Below are positions 15,049 through 24,380 of a stretch of DNA of 62,543 nt, piece by piece. A program made the translations under genes and the position numbers. Under the pieces are notes generated by a model. The model made no database searches, was not told where the DNA came from, and worked only from the letters and a program-made list of their open reading frames with translations. The stretch comes from Bacillota bacterium. GTDB taxonomy: Bacteria > Bacillota > UBA4882 > UBA8346. The DNA lies in contig JAEZJQ010000007.1 of the NCBI GenBank assembly GCA_023436305.1, positions 1 to 62,543 of the forward strand. The letters are read 5' to 3'. Each line of letters begins with the position of its first letter. Position 1 is the first letter of the stretch.

Positions 15049-17439
15049 TTACTTCACCCGAAACCCCGCCTTGAGTAAACTTTCCCTAAGTGAAGTCGTC
15101 CCAAAATCCTCCTGTTTCTTGGGTGGCGCCGGTTCTTTTCTTCCGGCGGGCTTCCTTGGGGCGCCTTCCCTTTGCGCAGCCGGTCTTTCCACGGCACTTC
15201 CCGTACCGCCGCTCTCCCCGCCGGCAGGCTCCTTCTTCATCGACAGCGCGATCCGTTTCCGGACCAGATCCACTTCAACCACCCGCACTTCGACAATATC
15301 ACCCACCGCCACCACCTGGTTGGGATCTTTTACGAACTTGTCGCTTAACTCCGACACATGCACCAAGCCATCCTGCTTGACCCCGATATCCACGAAAGCG
15401 CCAAAATCTACTACGTTCCGAACCGTACCGGTCATTACCATGCCCGGTTTCAAATCTTCCATATTCAATACATCGTTCCGGAAAATAGGCTTGGGTAGAT
15501 CCTCGCGGGGGTCGCGGCCCGGTTTGGACAAGGCGTCGATAATGTCTTTCAAGGTCGGTTTACCGACGTTCAATTTGGCGGCAGTCTTGTCAATGTCGAC
15601 TTCCCGCAGTTTCAGCTTGATGGTGCTTAAAGTATCCTTATCCAAAATATCCTTGGGCTCGAAACCCAGTTCCTTCAAAAGCTGCCGGGCAACCTCGTAA
15701 GATTCCGGGTGAACCGAAGTAGCGTCCAACGGTTCATCGCCATCGGCGATCTTTAAAAATCCGGCGGCCTGGATGAATGCCTGGTCTCCAAGGCGTTTCA
15801 CCAGTTTTAACTGAGCCCGGCTCTTAAACTTGCCGTTCTCATCCCGATAAGCAATAACGTTCTTGGCCACCGCCGGTTGGAGCCCGGCCACATATTGCAA
15901 TAACGAAGAAGACGCGGTATTCAAATCCACCCCAACATAGTTCACGCAGGACTCAACCACACCGCCGAGAGTATCCGTAAGTTTTTTCTGATCCACATCG
16001 TGCTGGTACAACCCGACCCCGATGGACTTGGGATCGATCTTCACCAATTCGGCCAACGGATCCTGAATCCGGCGAGCGATGGAAACGGCGCCTCGTATCG
16101 AAACATCCAAATCAGGAAATTCCTCTTTGGCTAATTTGGAGGCGGAGTAAACCGAAGCCCCGGCCTCGCTAACAATGCAATAAGCGGTCTTGTCGCCGCC
16201 CAACAATTGGATTAACTCCGCCACCAACACCTCGGTCTCCCGGGAAGCGGTGCCATTACCGATGGTAATCAATTGCACCTGGTGTTTTAAAATCATTTTC
16301 CCTAAAATGGCCAAGGTTTCATCCCGCTTGTTCACCGGCGGGTGGGGGTAAATCGTTTCCGTTTCCAGAAGTTTCCCAGTCTCATCCACCACCGCCACTT
16401 TACAGCCGGTCCGGTAGCCGGGGTCCAATCCCATCACCCGGTAACCCTTCACCGGAGCTTGGAGGATTAAATTCCGTAAATTTAACCCGAACACTTTGAT
16501 AGCATGCTCTTCGGCGGTCTCGGTGGCCGCGGTGCGCAGCTCCCGTTCCAACGAAGGAAATAGCAACCGCTTGTATCCGTCGGCGATAGCCTCTGTCAGT
16601 TCATTGGTAAAGAGCGATTTCGGGTTGGTAATGATCATATCATTCAACTTGGTAATGGAAGTCTCATTCTCCACCCCCAAATTCACTTTCAAAGCCTCCA
16701 TCTTCTCGCCACGATTTAAAGCCAAAATCCGGTGAGGCGGAATTTTCTTGAAGAGTTCTTTATAATCGGCATACATCCGGAACTCATCAAGTTCCTCCGC
16801 TTCGATATCTTTTTCGCTCTTGGCTTTCTTGCCTTTCTTATCCTTATCGGCAGCTGGTTTCGCCTCGGAAGCCAAAATGGCGGTCTCCCAAAAGAATTCC
16901 CGCAATACCTGGCGATAGCCGGGGTCATCGGCCACTTTTTCAGCAATAATATCCATAGCCCCCGCCAGAGCGGCTTTTTCATCCTCAACCCCCTGATCCG
17001 GGTTAATAAATGGCGCTACAATCTCGGAAACGGAACCTGATACCAACTCTTGCTTCCAGATCAGATCCGCAAGTGGTTCCAAGCCACGTTCCTTGGCGAT
17101 CATTGCCCGGGTGCGCTTCTTCTGCTTGTAGGGGCGATATAAATCTTCCACTTCCGTCAATTTCACCGCCGCCTGAATCACCGCAGCCAATTCCGGCGTT
17201 AGCTTCCCCTGCTCCTCAATGGAATGCAGCACTTCCTCTTTCCGGGCTTCCAGATTCCGTAGATATTTCAACCGTTCATCGATATCCCGCAGTTTTTCCT
17301 CGTCCAGTTCACCAGTGGCTTCTTTACGGTAACGGGCGATGAACGGAATAGTGTTCCCGTCATCCAGCAACTGAACCGTATTTTCCACCTGGCGGGGGGC
17401 GATTTTTAGCTCAACCGCGATTTGTTTGATCAGATCCAT
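15049..17439 (-). CDS. tex: Tex family RNA-binding transcription accessory protein
   Basis: Tex is a conserved cytoplasmic nucleic-acid-binding protein related to Spt6. At 796 residues it has the usual length. The N-terminal helical domain begins IAVELKIAPRQVENTVQLLDDGNTIPFIARYRKE; a YqgF/RNase H-like domain follows (VMGLDPGYRTGCKVAVVD, near residue 335); then helix-hairpin-helix segments (NTASSSLLQYVAGLQPAVAK) and an S1 domain near residue 655 (GMVMTGTVRNVVDFGAFVDIG). The basic Pro/Lys/Ala-rich tail probably binds RNA. An insertion rich in Lys/Asp (AADKDKKGKKAKSEKD, about 200-215) is unusual but harmless-looking. AAGGAG precedes the ATG by 6 nt. Confidence 0.96.
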   Translation of the reverse strand: MDLIKQIAVELKIAPRQVENTVQLLDDGNTIPFIARYRKEATGELDEEKLRDIDERLKYLRNLEARKEEVLHSIEEQGKLTPELAAVIQAAVKLTEVEDLYRPYKQKKRTRAMIAKERGLEPLADLIWKQELVSGSVSEIVAPFINPDQGVEDEKAALAGAMDIIAEKVADDPGYRQVLREFFWETAILASEAKPAADKDKKGKKAKSEKDIEAEELDEFRMYADYKELFKKIPPHRILALNRGEKMEALKVNLGVENETSITKLNDMIITNPKSLFTNELTEAIADGYKRLLFPSLERELRTAATETAEEHAIKVFGLNLRNLILQAPVKGYRVMGLDPGYRTGCKVAVVDETGKLLETETIYPHPPVNKRDETLAILGKMILKHQVQLITIGNGTASRETEVLVAELIQLLGGDKTAYCIVSEAGASVYSASKLAKEEFPDLDVSIRGAVSIARRIQDPLAELVKIDPKSIGVGLYQHDVDQKKLTDTLGGVVESCVNYVGVDLNTASSSLLQYVAGLQPAVAKNVIAYRDENGKFKSRAQLKLVKRLGDQAFIQAAGFLKIADGDEPLDATSVHPESYEVARQLLKELGFEPKDILDKDTLSTIKLKLREVDIDKTAAKLNVGKPTLKDIIDALSKPGRDPREDLPKPIFRNDVLNMEDLKPGMVMTGTVRNVVDFGAFVDIGVKQDGLVHVSELSDKFVKDPNQVVAVGDIVEVRVVEVDLVRKRIALSMKKEPAGGESGGTGSAVERPAAQREGAPRKPAGRKEPAPPKKQEDFGTTSLRESLLKAGFRVK

Positions 17440-17655
17440 GGGATACTCCTTTATAAAAAATTCCGCCTAAAATTATACCAAGGTCGGGAGTATTACGCAA
17501 GGATCATCTGTCTTACTTTTTCATCTTTCTTTCCAAAACGCCCAAAGTTCAATATTTATTTTTATTCCCCGTTGTAAAATACAAAAGGCCGGTACTACCC
17601 CAGCCCTTCATTGAATAATATAATATATACCGTTATCCAAATGCCCAATGATCAA

Positions 17656-18081
17656 CTAATTATTAATCTCCACCTGCTTTTTCGGCTTTTTCTTTACTTC
17701 AGCTCCCCCGGGGGAATCCACCACCATCATTTTGGACTCATTGGACTTAATCAATCCAATTTGATGGCCCCGTATCTCAATATAAGCAGGTGTCTTCATA
17801 TAATCACGCTGTTTTTCCATTTCAGCAATCTTCTGCTGCAAGTTATGATGCTGTGTTTTAAGGTCTTTGACTTCCTGGGTTTTTACCACATAGCAATAGA
17901 CACCCTCCGCCAACGGTATCAATAATATTTTGGCGCTTAAAAACAACACAAAACCCCAGGCCAAAAACGGACCCATGGAACGTGGTTTAAACTGCCACTT
18001 TCGTTTCAGTGTAATCTCCCGCTCAGGAACCTTAGCTGATGGATTAGCCCCATATTGCCGTGTGTTCGAGCTTTGAATCAA
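17656..18081 (-). CDS. FtsB/DivIC-like septum formation initiator
   Basis: The 141-residue protein has a basic cytoplasmic N-terminus, one membrane helix (FLAWGFVLFLSAKILLIPLA, residues about 39-58) and a coiled coil (LKTQHHNLQQKIAEMEKQRDYM) ending in the conserved TPAYIEIRGHQIGLIK, the FtsB/DivIC pattern in which a residue pair after the coil contacts FtsQ/DivIB. It likely acts in the divisome. The TTG start overlaps the stop of the upstream HTH gene (TTGA) with AGGTGA just ahead. A Lys/Pro-rich tail of 15 residues is extra. Confidence 0.82.
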   Translation of the reverse strand: MIQSSNTRQYGANPSAKVPEREITLKRKWQFKPRSMGPFLAWGFVLFLSAKILLIPLAEGVYCYVVKTQEVKDLKTQHHNLQQKIAEMEKQRDYMKTPAYIEIRGHQIGLIKSNESKMMVVDSPGGAEVKKKPKKQVEINN

Positions 18082-18314
18082 ATTGAATCACCTTCATTCT
18101 CATCCGCCCCGGAGATTCCCAAAGCGGTTCCCGGTAAGATAATCACCACTTCGTACCCTTTGGCCTTGGCGCGATTATAAAGAGTGGCCACCGAACTCTG
18201 GCTGATCTGCAGCTTTTTGGCAATCGCTTCAGCACTCTCACCCATCTCTTTGAAAACGACCACCTGACGTTCCCGGAAGCTTAAATTCTCGATTCCCCGG
18301 ATTTCAATCTTCAT
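18078..18314 (-). CDS. Small HTH protein with a sigma-70 region 4/LuxR-type fold
   Basis: The 78-residue protein contains the helix-turn-helix LSFRERQVVVFKEMGESAEA followed by IAKKLQISQSSVATLYNRAKAKG, the same fold as sigma region 4 and LuxR C-terminal domains. AAGGATG precedes the ATG. Its stop overlaps the start of the FtsB-like gene by 4 nt, so the two proteins are made from one transcript. A regulator translated with a division protein suggests control of division or cell-cycle timing, but no target is visible. Confidence 0.75.
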   Translation of the reverse strand: MKIEIRGIENLSFRERQVVVFKEMGESAEAIAKKLQISQSSVATLYNRAKAKGYEVVIILPGTALGISGADENEGDSI

Positions 18315-18786
18315 TATAGCATCCTTACTACAAAATTTCTACAAAATTTTTACATTATTACTACATTATTCGGCAAGTATCCGGGAAATCCTTTAGGGAA
18401 AATTTCAACCTCGATTTGGCAAGTACGTTTCAATTTTTCTGGTAAGGCGCAGAAAAATTGGCCGTATCAGATTGAGTTGATTATCTAAACTTGATAGTCC
18501 GAGTATATTCTTACAAGAAATGAAAAAATAAGTTTATCGTAAAAATAAAAAAACGGGCACTTCACGCCTTATATAACGTTAAATTTATTCTAATTTATCA
18601 TCGCCGCAAAATTTAAAAATGTTCTAAAAGCAGGATTTTCGATAGTTTAGCCGAAATAAAATAAGTCTTTGTCGTTCTATCGATTTTTTAATCAAGAAAT
18701 TCGTTTCATCGACTTTTTTCGTAAACTAGCGTGCCTATTCGCGCAATAATGCGTAAATCGCACGAACTCGGAGGGAAATTGTTGTT
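18315..18786. other. Divergent promoter region of 470 bp with an 11-bp palindrome
   Basis: There is no gene. CAATTTTTCTG (18431-18441) and CAGAAAAATTG (18450-18460) form a perfect inverted repeat around an 8-nt centre, a plausible operator; it lacks a T-run outside the stem. Near 18680-18740 similar words recur (ATCGATTTTTTA, ATCGACTTTTTT), possibly promoter-proximal sites of the downstream acetyltransferase gene. Confidence 0.4.
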
Positions 18787-19920
18787 ATGGGAAAAATTGA
18801 GATCAAGCCTGTCGTAACACCAGCCGATCGAAAACAATTCATTCTTTTACCATGGACGCTCTACCGGGATGAGCCTAATTGGGTGGCTCCTTTGTTCTCG
18901 GATATGAAAGCGATCTTTAACCCCCAAAAAAATGCCCTGCTTAATCTGGGGCCCTATCAATATTTCCTTGCATATAAGGATGGAAAAACCGCCGGGAGGA
19001 TCGGAGTTGGCATCGATAATCATTTAAACGAGCATAAAAGTTATAAAAGCAGCTATCTTACTCTCTTTGAGAGTATCAATGATTATGAAGTCGCCAAAGC
19101 CTTATTTGATATCGTTTGTACCTGGGCCAAGGAGCATGGGGCGGAATTTATTACGGGTCCACAATCTCCAACCAACGGCGACGACTTCCGCGGATTATTA
19201 ATCAAAGGATTTGATTCTCCGCCGACCTTGATGAACTCTTATAACCCCCCTTACTACCAGGAGTTTTTCGAAAAGTACGGTTTCACCAAACAGTTTGACC
19301 GGAATGCTTATTATATCGACATTTTGAACTCGGAAGTCCCGGATGATTTTACCAAAACTGTTGAATATGCCAAAAAGCGATATGGATATCGAATCGAGCC
19401 CATCGATATGAGCCGTTTTAAAGAACAGGTCGAAGCACTGGTCCAGGTGGCAGTTACTTCCTGGCCCGATGATTGGCCGGATATGGTTCCCCCGTGCGCT
19501 GATGAAGTCCGGGCCGAAGTAACCAAATTAAAATCCCTGGTCGATCCGAATCTAGTCTATTTCGCCTGGGATAAAGATAATAAACCCATTGGTGTAGGGG
19601 TTACTTTCCCCGATTACAATCAAGTCTTGAAAAAATTAAACGGACGGATCTTTCCTTTGGGCTGGCTGAAATTTCTTTTGGGTAAGAAAAAGATCGACGG
19701 AACCCGCAGTTTTATCTTATTTACCATTCCCGAATACCGCAAAAAAGGCGTTTCCGCCGCGATATACCTGGAAGGTATAAACACCGCCCGCAAACATGGA
19801 TATCGCCACGGTGATTTTTCCACCATCCACGATTTCAACGTCCAAATGAATCAGGATGCCGTCGGCGCCGGTGGAAAACTCTACAAGATATTCCGTATTT
19901 ATACAAAAGATTTGGTTTAA
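18787..19920 (+). CDS. YghO-like GNAT-fold protein
   Basis: This 377-residue protein belongs to a large group of two-lobed proteins related to E. coli YghO and usually called N-acetyltransferases. Marks seen are FILLPWTLYRDEPNWVAPL near the start, the central ITGPQSPTNGDDFRGLLIKG followed by PPTLMNSYNPPYYQEFFEKYGF, and the C-terminal IPEYRKKGVSAAIYLEGI, which corresponds to the acetyl-CoA-binding motif. GGAGG precedes the ATG by 11 nt. The substrate is unknown; some relatives are linked to lipid metabolism. It is monocistronic with its own terminator. Confidence 0.8.
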   Translation: MGKIEIKPVVTPADRKQFILLPWTLYRDEPNWVAPLFSDMKAIFNPQKNALLNLGPYQYFLAYKDGKTAGRIGVGIDNHLNEHKSYKSSYLTLFESINDYEVAKALFDIVCTWAKEHGAEFITGPQSPTNGDDFRGLLIKGFDSPPTLMNSYNPPYYQEFFEKYGFTKQFDRNAYYIDILNSEVPDDFTKTVEYAKKRYGYRIEPIDMSRFKEQVEALVQVAVTSWPDDWPDMVPPCADEVRAEVTKLKSLVDPNLVYFAWDKDNKPIGVGVTFPDYNQVLKKLNGRIFPLGWLKFLLGKKKIDGTRSFILFTIPEYRKKGVSAAIYLEGINTARKHGYRHGDFSTIHDFNVQMNQDAVGAGGKLYKIFRIYTKDLV

Positions 19921-20007
19921 TAAATCATTCAATCAAAACCAATCCAACGCCACAATATACGCTCTTCACCTTGGGCCACACGCGGCCCTATTTCTCAAGT
20001 TACACCA

Positions 20008-20050
20008 AAAGCCAGTATCGCTAACACTTTGCCTACTGGCTTTATTTTTT
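20008..20050 (+). terminator. Rho-independent terminator
   Basis: AAAGCCAGTA (20008-20017) pairs with TACTGGCTTT (20034-20043), followed by ATTTTTT. It ends the YghO-like gene and insulates dapL. Confidence 0.88.
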
Positions 20051-20206
20051 CGAACATGTTTATCTAAAAAACACCCGTGGAAAATGCTCAATAATTACTT
20101 CCGGAAAGCTTTTTCGAAGTTTTGATCCTTTTCGGAAGGTTTTGGGGAGTAAATCTCGAATCATTAGCAAAAAATATTTTGATTCAAGGAAAGGATTGAT
20201 TTTCAT

Positions 20207-21439
20207 ATGGCTAAAATCAATGAAAATTATCTGCAACTACCGGGCAGTTATTTATTTTCGGAGATTGCCCGGCGCATCAATACATACAAGTCGGCCCACT
20301 CGGAAGCCGACATCATCCGGTTGGGTATTGGGGATGTAACCAGGCCGTTAGTTCCCGCCGTTGTTGCGGAATTCCAGAAGGCAGTCGCGGAAATGGCAAA
20401 TGAAAACACTTTTCGGGGTTATGGCCCGGAACAAGGATATTCTTTCTTAATTCAAAAAATAATTGACAACGATTACCGGCCACTGGGCATAGATTTGGTG
20501 GAGGATGAAATATTCGTCAGCGACGGTTCCAAATGTGATACGGGGAACATTCAGGAGATATTCGGGCTGGATAATCAATTCGCAGTCACAGATCCGGTTT
20601 ATCCGGTATACGTTGATAGCAATGTAATGGCGGGGCGAGCAGGGCACCTTCAAAAAGATGGCCGCTATTCCAAAATCATATATCTACCATGCACCAAGGC
20701 CAACGGCCTTAAACCGCCACTTCCCGAAACGCCGGTGGACATAATCTATCTTTGTTTCCCGAACAACCCCACCGGGATGACCTTGACAAGAGATGAGTTG
20801 AAAGTTTGGGTGGATTATGCCCGCAAACATCAATCCGTTATTTTATTTGACGCCGCATACGAAGCCTATATCCGGGAACCTGGTATCCCCCATAGTATTT
20901 ATGAAATTGAAGGGGCCAAAGAAGTGGCTATTGAATTCCGCAGCTTTTCCAAAACCGCCGGTTTTACCGGCACTCGTTGCGCCTATACGGTGGTTCCTAA
21001 AACGGTGATGGCTTACGATTCAAACGGTGGAGCATCTGAGTTAAACCGGTTATGGCTCCGGCGTCAGACCACCAAGTTTAATGGTGTATCGTATCCGGTC
21101 CAGGCCGCAGCCTCCGCTGTTTATACCAAAGAAGGCCGTGAGCAGATTGATATGGTCATCGATTATTATATGACCAACGCCCGGATTATTAAAACCGGAC
21201 TGGAAAACCTCGGCTTTAAAGCCTATGGCGGAGTTAACGCCCCGTACATCTGGCTCAAAACTCCCGGTTCCTTAACTTCCTGGGAGTTCTTCGATAAATT
21301 ATTAAATGAAGTCCAGATTGTGGGCACCCCCGGTTCCGGTTTTGGTCCCAGCGGTGAAGGTTTCTTCCGCCTAACCGCCTTCGGCAGCCGCGAAAATACC
21401 GAGAAAGCAATGGAGCGGCTAAAAAATTTACAGCTCTAA
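20207..21439 (+). CDS. dapL: LL-diaminopimelate aminotransferase
   Basis: DapL converts tetrahydrodipicolinate directly to LL-diaminopimelate with glutamate as donor, for lysine and peptidoglycan. The 410-residue fold-type I PLP enzyme shows IRLGIGDVTRPLVPAVVAEF at the start, TFRGYGPEQGY, the conserved VSDGSKCDTGNIQEIF, the CFPNNPTGMTLT cofactor motif, and the PLP lysine in FRSFSKTAGFTGTRCAY (near residue 249). The C-terminal GSGFGPSGEGFFRLTAFG binds the substrate carboxylate. The ribosome binding site (AAAGG 12 nt upstream) is spaced loosely. No lysine riboswitch could be recognised in the leader. Confidence 0.97.
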   Translation: MAKINENYLQLPGSYLFSEIARRINTYKSAHSEADIIRLGIGDVTRPLVPAVVAEFQKAVAEMANENTFRGYGPEQGYSFLIQKIIDNDYRPLGIDLVEDEIFVSDGSKCDTGNIQEIFGLDNQFAVTDPVYPVYVDSNVMAGRAGHLQKDGRYSKIIYLPCTKANGLKPPLPETPVDIIYLCFPNNPTGMTLTRDELKVWVDYARKHQSVILFDAAYEAYIREPGIPHSIYEIEGAKEVAIEFRSFSKTAGFTGTRCAYTVVPKTVMAYDSNGGASELNRLWLRRQTTKFNGVSYPVQAAASAVYTKEGREQIDMVIDYYMTNARIIKTGLENLGFKAYGGVNAPYIWLKTPGSLTSWEFFDKLLNEVQIVGTPGSGFGPSGEGFFRLTAFGSRENTEKAMERLKNLQL

Positions 21440-21478
21440 ATGCGGCGCAGGTATTCGGCTTGCCTTTAACGCTATAGA

Positions 21479-21525
21479 AGTGAAGGGTGTGGTTATTATC
21501 ATCAAATAATTATTTGCCCTTCACT
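21479..21525. terminator. Hairpin between convergent dapL and the CsoR-family gene
   Basis: AGTGAAGGG (21479-21487) pairs perfectly with CCCTTCACT (21517-21525); the 29-nt loop is AT-rich. GCGGCGC and GCGCCG lie further out on either side. No T-run follows, so termination would be imperfect. Confidence 0.5.
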
Positions 21526-21557
21526 CCGACCGCGCCGGGCCAAAACCCATCTTTTAG

Positions 21558-21851
21558 TCAAACCAACTTTTTAAATATCTCGATAAACTTCTCCGAAATA
21601 CTATCAACGGGCTTCCCTTCGGAAATATCCATCGTCAGACAATGGACCAATTGATTGCCCAGCGCCGTAACCGCTATTTGGGAAATGGCTTCTTTTACCG
21701 CCACCAGTTGAATCACCAGATCCTGACAAGAACGTTCCTCTTCAATCATCTTTTGAATTCCGCGAACCTGGCCCTCGGCTCTTTTCAATCGGGCCAGAAT
21801 CTCTTTTTTAGTATCCGGGGAAAAACATATTTGATCGTTTATTCCCGCCAT
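21558..21851 (-). CDS. CsoR-family repressor with CstR-like ligand set
   Basis: The 97-residue protein is an all-helical CsoR/RcnR/FrmR-family sensor: LARLKRAEGQVRGIQKMIEE followed by RSCQDLVIQLVAVKEAISQI. CsoR binds Cu(I) through Cys, His and Cys. Here both Cys are present (RSCQDL; LVHCLTMD), but the position of the His ligand, four residues before the second Cys, is Gln (GNQLVHC). Two Cys without the His is the fingerprint of CstR, a persulfide sensor. The ATG at 21851 has GAGGTGA 5 nt upstream. The upstream gene in the same direction encodes an FMN glutamate-synthase-like protein. Confidence 0.88.
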   Translation of the reverse strand: MAGINDQICFSPDTKKEILARLKRAEGQVRGIQKMIEEERSCQDLVIQLVAVKEAISQIAVTALGNQLVHCLTMDISEGKPVDSISEKFIEIFKKLV

Positions 21852-21951
21852 GCGGCTCACCTCTTTAATGGATTTAACTGCCAGACAACTACGGTACACT
21901 GTATAGTATTCTCCTTTTGCGGCATTTTCCTGCTTGGTGGTTATAATTTTT

Positions 21952-23352
21952 TTAATTCCGGCGCTTATCCTGGCCTGGTGTGAATAATCCCAATTGAGCT
22001 CCGGTCATGGTAGACATTTCCGGAGTTAAGGCCACTAAATCGTTGACGGACAACTGCTTCAGCGAGGTCCATCCCAGATTACGCATACCCATAATAATCT
22101 CTTGTTTGCAACTTTCCATAAAATTGTAGACACTCGTGGCGCCCCGATCAACATTCAACTTTCCTTTTGATTTCCCTGTATCATAGACCAGTTCAGTGAT
22201 TGGTTCCCAGGGGAGCACCTTGGTATTTTGGCCGTGAGTTAATGTTACGATGGCAATTGTGCCAATCGCCACAGCATCGGCTCCCAGAGCCAGCGCTTTT
22301 AAAAACTGACCCGGTGTTACCATTCCACCGGAGAGGATCACCGAGATTTTATCCTTAAAACCTTTTTGCTGCAAAAACTTCACCGTCCGGCATAATGCCG
22401 GCAAGGCGGGCAGGCCCAGATCATCCGTTAATCCCGGGCCATAGTATATTCCAGCCTCAGCTCCGTCAATGGTTATGAAATCTATATCGGCCTCCGTCAT
22501 CATCGCCAATTCCCGTTCCAGATAATGAGTGGCTCCAAATTTAATCCCAATAGGAACTCCATTGGTCAACTGCCGCAAATATTTCACCAGTTCGGCAAGT
22601 TTAGTGGGTTTCCCGTGATTGGACAAACCGGCTTCCTCCAATAACCCCTCACCAGTAGACAGATTCAGATAATCGTGTAATCCTGCGCTAAGTTCCTCCG
22701 GAGCATGAAAGATTGGCGCCGAACCTAGAGCGCCATAACCGAGCTGAATCTCGATCATATCCGCCTGTCGCAAAACCTTATCTTCTTTGGCCCAATTTCC
22801 ACGGTGATATTGAATTATCAAACGTTTGGTATGTTTGCGTTCTTCGGGTAAAAACGGTCCGGCCCCGGTATTGGTTGCGGTACCCGCCATATCGGCAGCC
22901 TTGGCCAAAGCTACTTTGGCATTAACGGATAGTCCGATACCATAACTCATCCCGGCAATAAGAATGGGTAGATCCACATAAAGTGGCCGTTTGGCCTTGG
23001 GTCCGATAATCACTTGGGTATCGATAGCCACCGATTCCACCACCGGCGGACGGGATAAATAGACCGGATTGAGCAATAGTTTATCCCATTGAGAATATTG
23101 GAACGGCGTTCCAAAAGGGCGCTTTAACATTTCACCGGTGGTTCCCCGCAAATCCGTTTCCAGTATGTTTTGGAAGCCGATTTTGGTATATACATTATAC
23201 ATCTCCCCGATATTTTCCGGGTAGGGCTCTTTCATCAACCGCTTGATAAACGCATCAATTCCCAGATTGACCACCGGACGCCACAGCAATAAACTTAAGC
23301 CCGCCACCACCAAAAAGCTTATAACCAACACGATAATATATTCGTATATCAT
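21952..23352 (-). CDS. FMN-binding glutamate-synthase-family protein with an N-terminal membrane helix
   Basis: The protein of about 466 residues starts with a single membrane helix (YIIVLVISFLVVAGLSLLLW) and then the FMN-binding barrel of glutamate synthase. Motifs are PILIAGMSYGIGLSVNAKVA, ATNTGAGPFLPEERKH, GVPIGIKFGATHYLER, DFITIDGAEAGIYYGP and ILSGGMVTPGQFLKALALGA. The amidotransferase and Fe-S parts of true GltB are missing. These stand-alone proteins are widespread in anaerobes and their reaction is not settled. The ATG at 23352 has GGGGGAA 10 nt upstream. CsoR-family control through the 100-bp gap downstream is unlikely; co-transcription with it is likely. Confidence 0.9.
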   Translation of the reverse strand: MIYEYIIVLVISFLVVAGLSLLLWRPVVNLGIDAFIKRLMKEPYPENIGEMYNVYTKIGFQNILETDLRGTTGEMLKRPFGTPFQYSQWDKLLLNPVYLSRPPVVESVAIDTQVIIGPKAKRPLYVDLPILIAGMSYGIGLSVNAKVALAKAADMAGTATNTGAGPFLPEERKHTKRLIIQYHRGNWAKEDKVLRQADMIEIQLGYGALGSAPIFHAPEELSAGLHDYLNLSTGEGLLEEAGLSNHGKPTKLAELVKYLRQLTNGVPIGIKFGATHYLERELAMMTEADIDFITIDGAEAGIYYGPGLTDDLGLPALPALCRTVKFLQQKGFKDKISVILSGGMVTPGQFLKALALGADAVAIGTIAIVTLTHGQNTKVLPWEPITELVYDTGKSKGKLNVDRGATSVYNFMESCKQEIIMGMRNLGWTSLKQLSVNDLVALTPEMSTMTGAQLGLFTPGQDKRRN

Positions 23353-23743
23353 TGGATCATCATTCCCCCGGATTCTGATTTTACTAACACGGCACGTTCG
23401 GTACAACCAGCCAAAATTGGCTTTGGAAAAGCAGTATGAACCTATTTTCGTGTTAACCCCGATGAAAGCCCATCAAAACTGCCTTTCAGAGGCATCAATG
23501 AAAATCAAGTGTGTCCAAGGATTCCCCAGACGGGCGAAGCTTGATTTTCATATTAAGTTGGTTCTTATGTTAGTTTCCCCAGGAAAACAGAGAATAATCT
23601 ATGGATAATACTATGGTTCAAATCCGCCTAGGATGGCGGAACGGGTGGTGGTTCTCCGGTTATAAAATTCGCGCGCGCGACTATGAATTTCAGATGAGCC
23701 AATGGAACAATTATTTAAGTTTCTTATCGGTTTTGATAAACAA

Positions 23744-23772
23744 AATAAAAAATCCGGAAGGATTCCCGGATT
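23744..23772 (-). terminator. Rho-independent terminator of the zinc-ribbon gene
   Basis: On the minus strand AATCCGG (23772-23766) pairs with CCGGATT (23757-23751), followed by TTTTTA. It lies 40 nt past the zinc-ribbon stop codon. Confidence 0.8.
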
Positions 23773-23813
23773 ATTCATCGATGCTTGGATATATGCAGTT
23801 ATATCAACAAATG

Positions 23814-24119
23814 TTAACGAAAATTACCTTTAGGCCGGAAACAGTCCCGGCATAAAATTTCCCGATCCGGTTTCGGTTGAAATGGAACTTGAGTTTGAGC
23901 TCCACATCGGGTACATACCGCATCATACATGGTCCGTTCGCTTCTCATCCCACCGCGACCACGGCCACCCTGGTCCCGCCCTTTTCTGGCTTGACGGCAG
24001 TTGGGGCAACGGCTTGGCTCATTCATAAACCCCTTTTGAGCATAAAAATCTTGTTCACTGGCGGTAAAGATAAATTCGGCACCACAATCCTTACAGGTTA
24101 AAGTCTTATCGCTAGGCAT
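23814..24119 (-). CDS. Zinc-ribbon protein with two Cys4 sites
   Basis: The 101-residue protein has four CxxC knuckles in two pairs: CKDCG (residue about 9) with CPNC (about 38), and CTRCG (about 69) with CRDC (about 89). Between them lies an Arg/Gly-rich basic linker (GRDQGGRGRGGMR) of the type that binds RNA or DNA. Such proteins are common in clostridia; function is unknown. The upstream ribosome binding site is AAGGAGGAG. A perfect terminator follows. Confidence 0.8.
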   Translation of the reverse strand: MPSDKTLTCKDCGAEFIFTASEQDFYAQKGFMNEPSRCPNCRQARKGRDQGGRGRGGMRSERTMYDAVCTRCGAQTQVPFQPKPDREILCRDCFRPKGNFR

Positions 24120-24380
24120 TTTTCTCCTCCTTCTTAAGTCCTACGGCGAATCCATCGAACGCAGCCAACTCTCCCCGGATACGTAATGTACTTATGCATT
24201 GTGCGAATCAAAAAGGACCATAATAATACTAAATTTGGCGCATTGAGTACGCCTAACCAGCCTAAGATGGAGAAAAGAGTTTTCTTAATCTAGCCTAGTT
24301 AAGGACTAATAAAGATAGTATAACATAGATGGTAAGATTCTGCAACTAAATGTATACGTCAATTACGGTTTTCCGATGCC
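24120..24380. other. Intergenic region, nothing specific seen
   Basis: This region is AT-rich. It holds the promoter of the zinc-ribbon gene and the tail of the cotJ operon. No terminator with a T-run was recognised after cotJC. Confidence 0.3.

Noticed and set aside
20051..20206. Lysine riboswitch upstream of dapL
   Set aside because: The leader after the terminator is too short and shows none of the conserved L-box helices that I could recognise.
23601..23855. 84-residue plus-strand frame before the zinc-ribbon gene
   Set aside because: It lacks a ribosome binding site, overlaps the end of the zinc-ribbon gene, and contains that gene's terminator hairpin within it.
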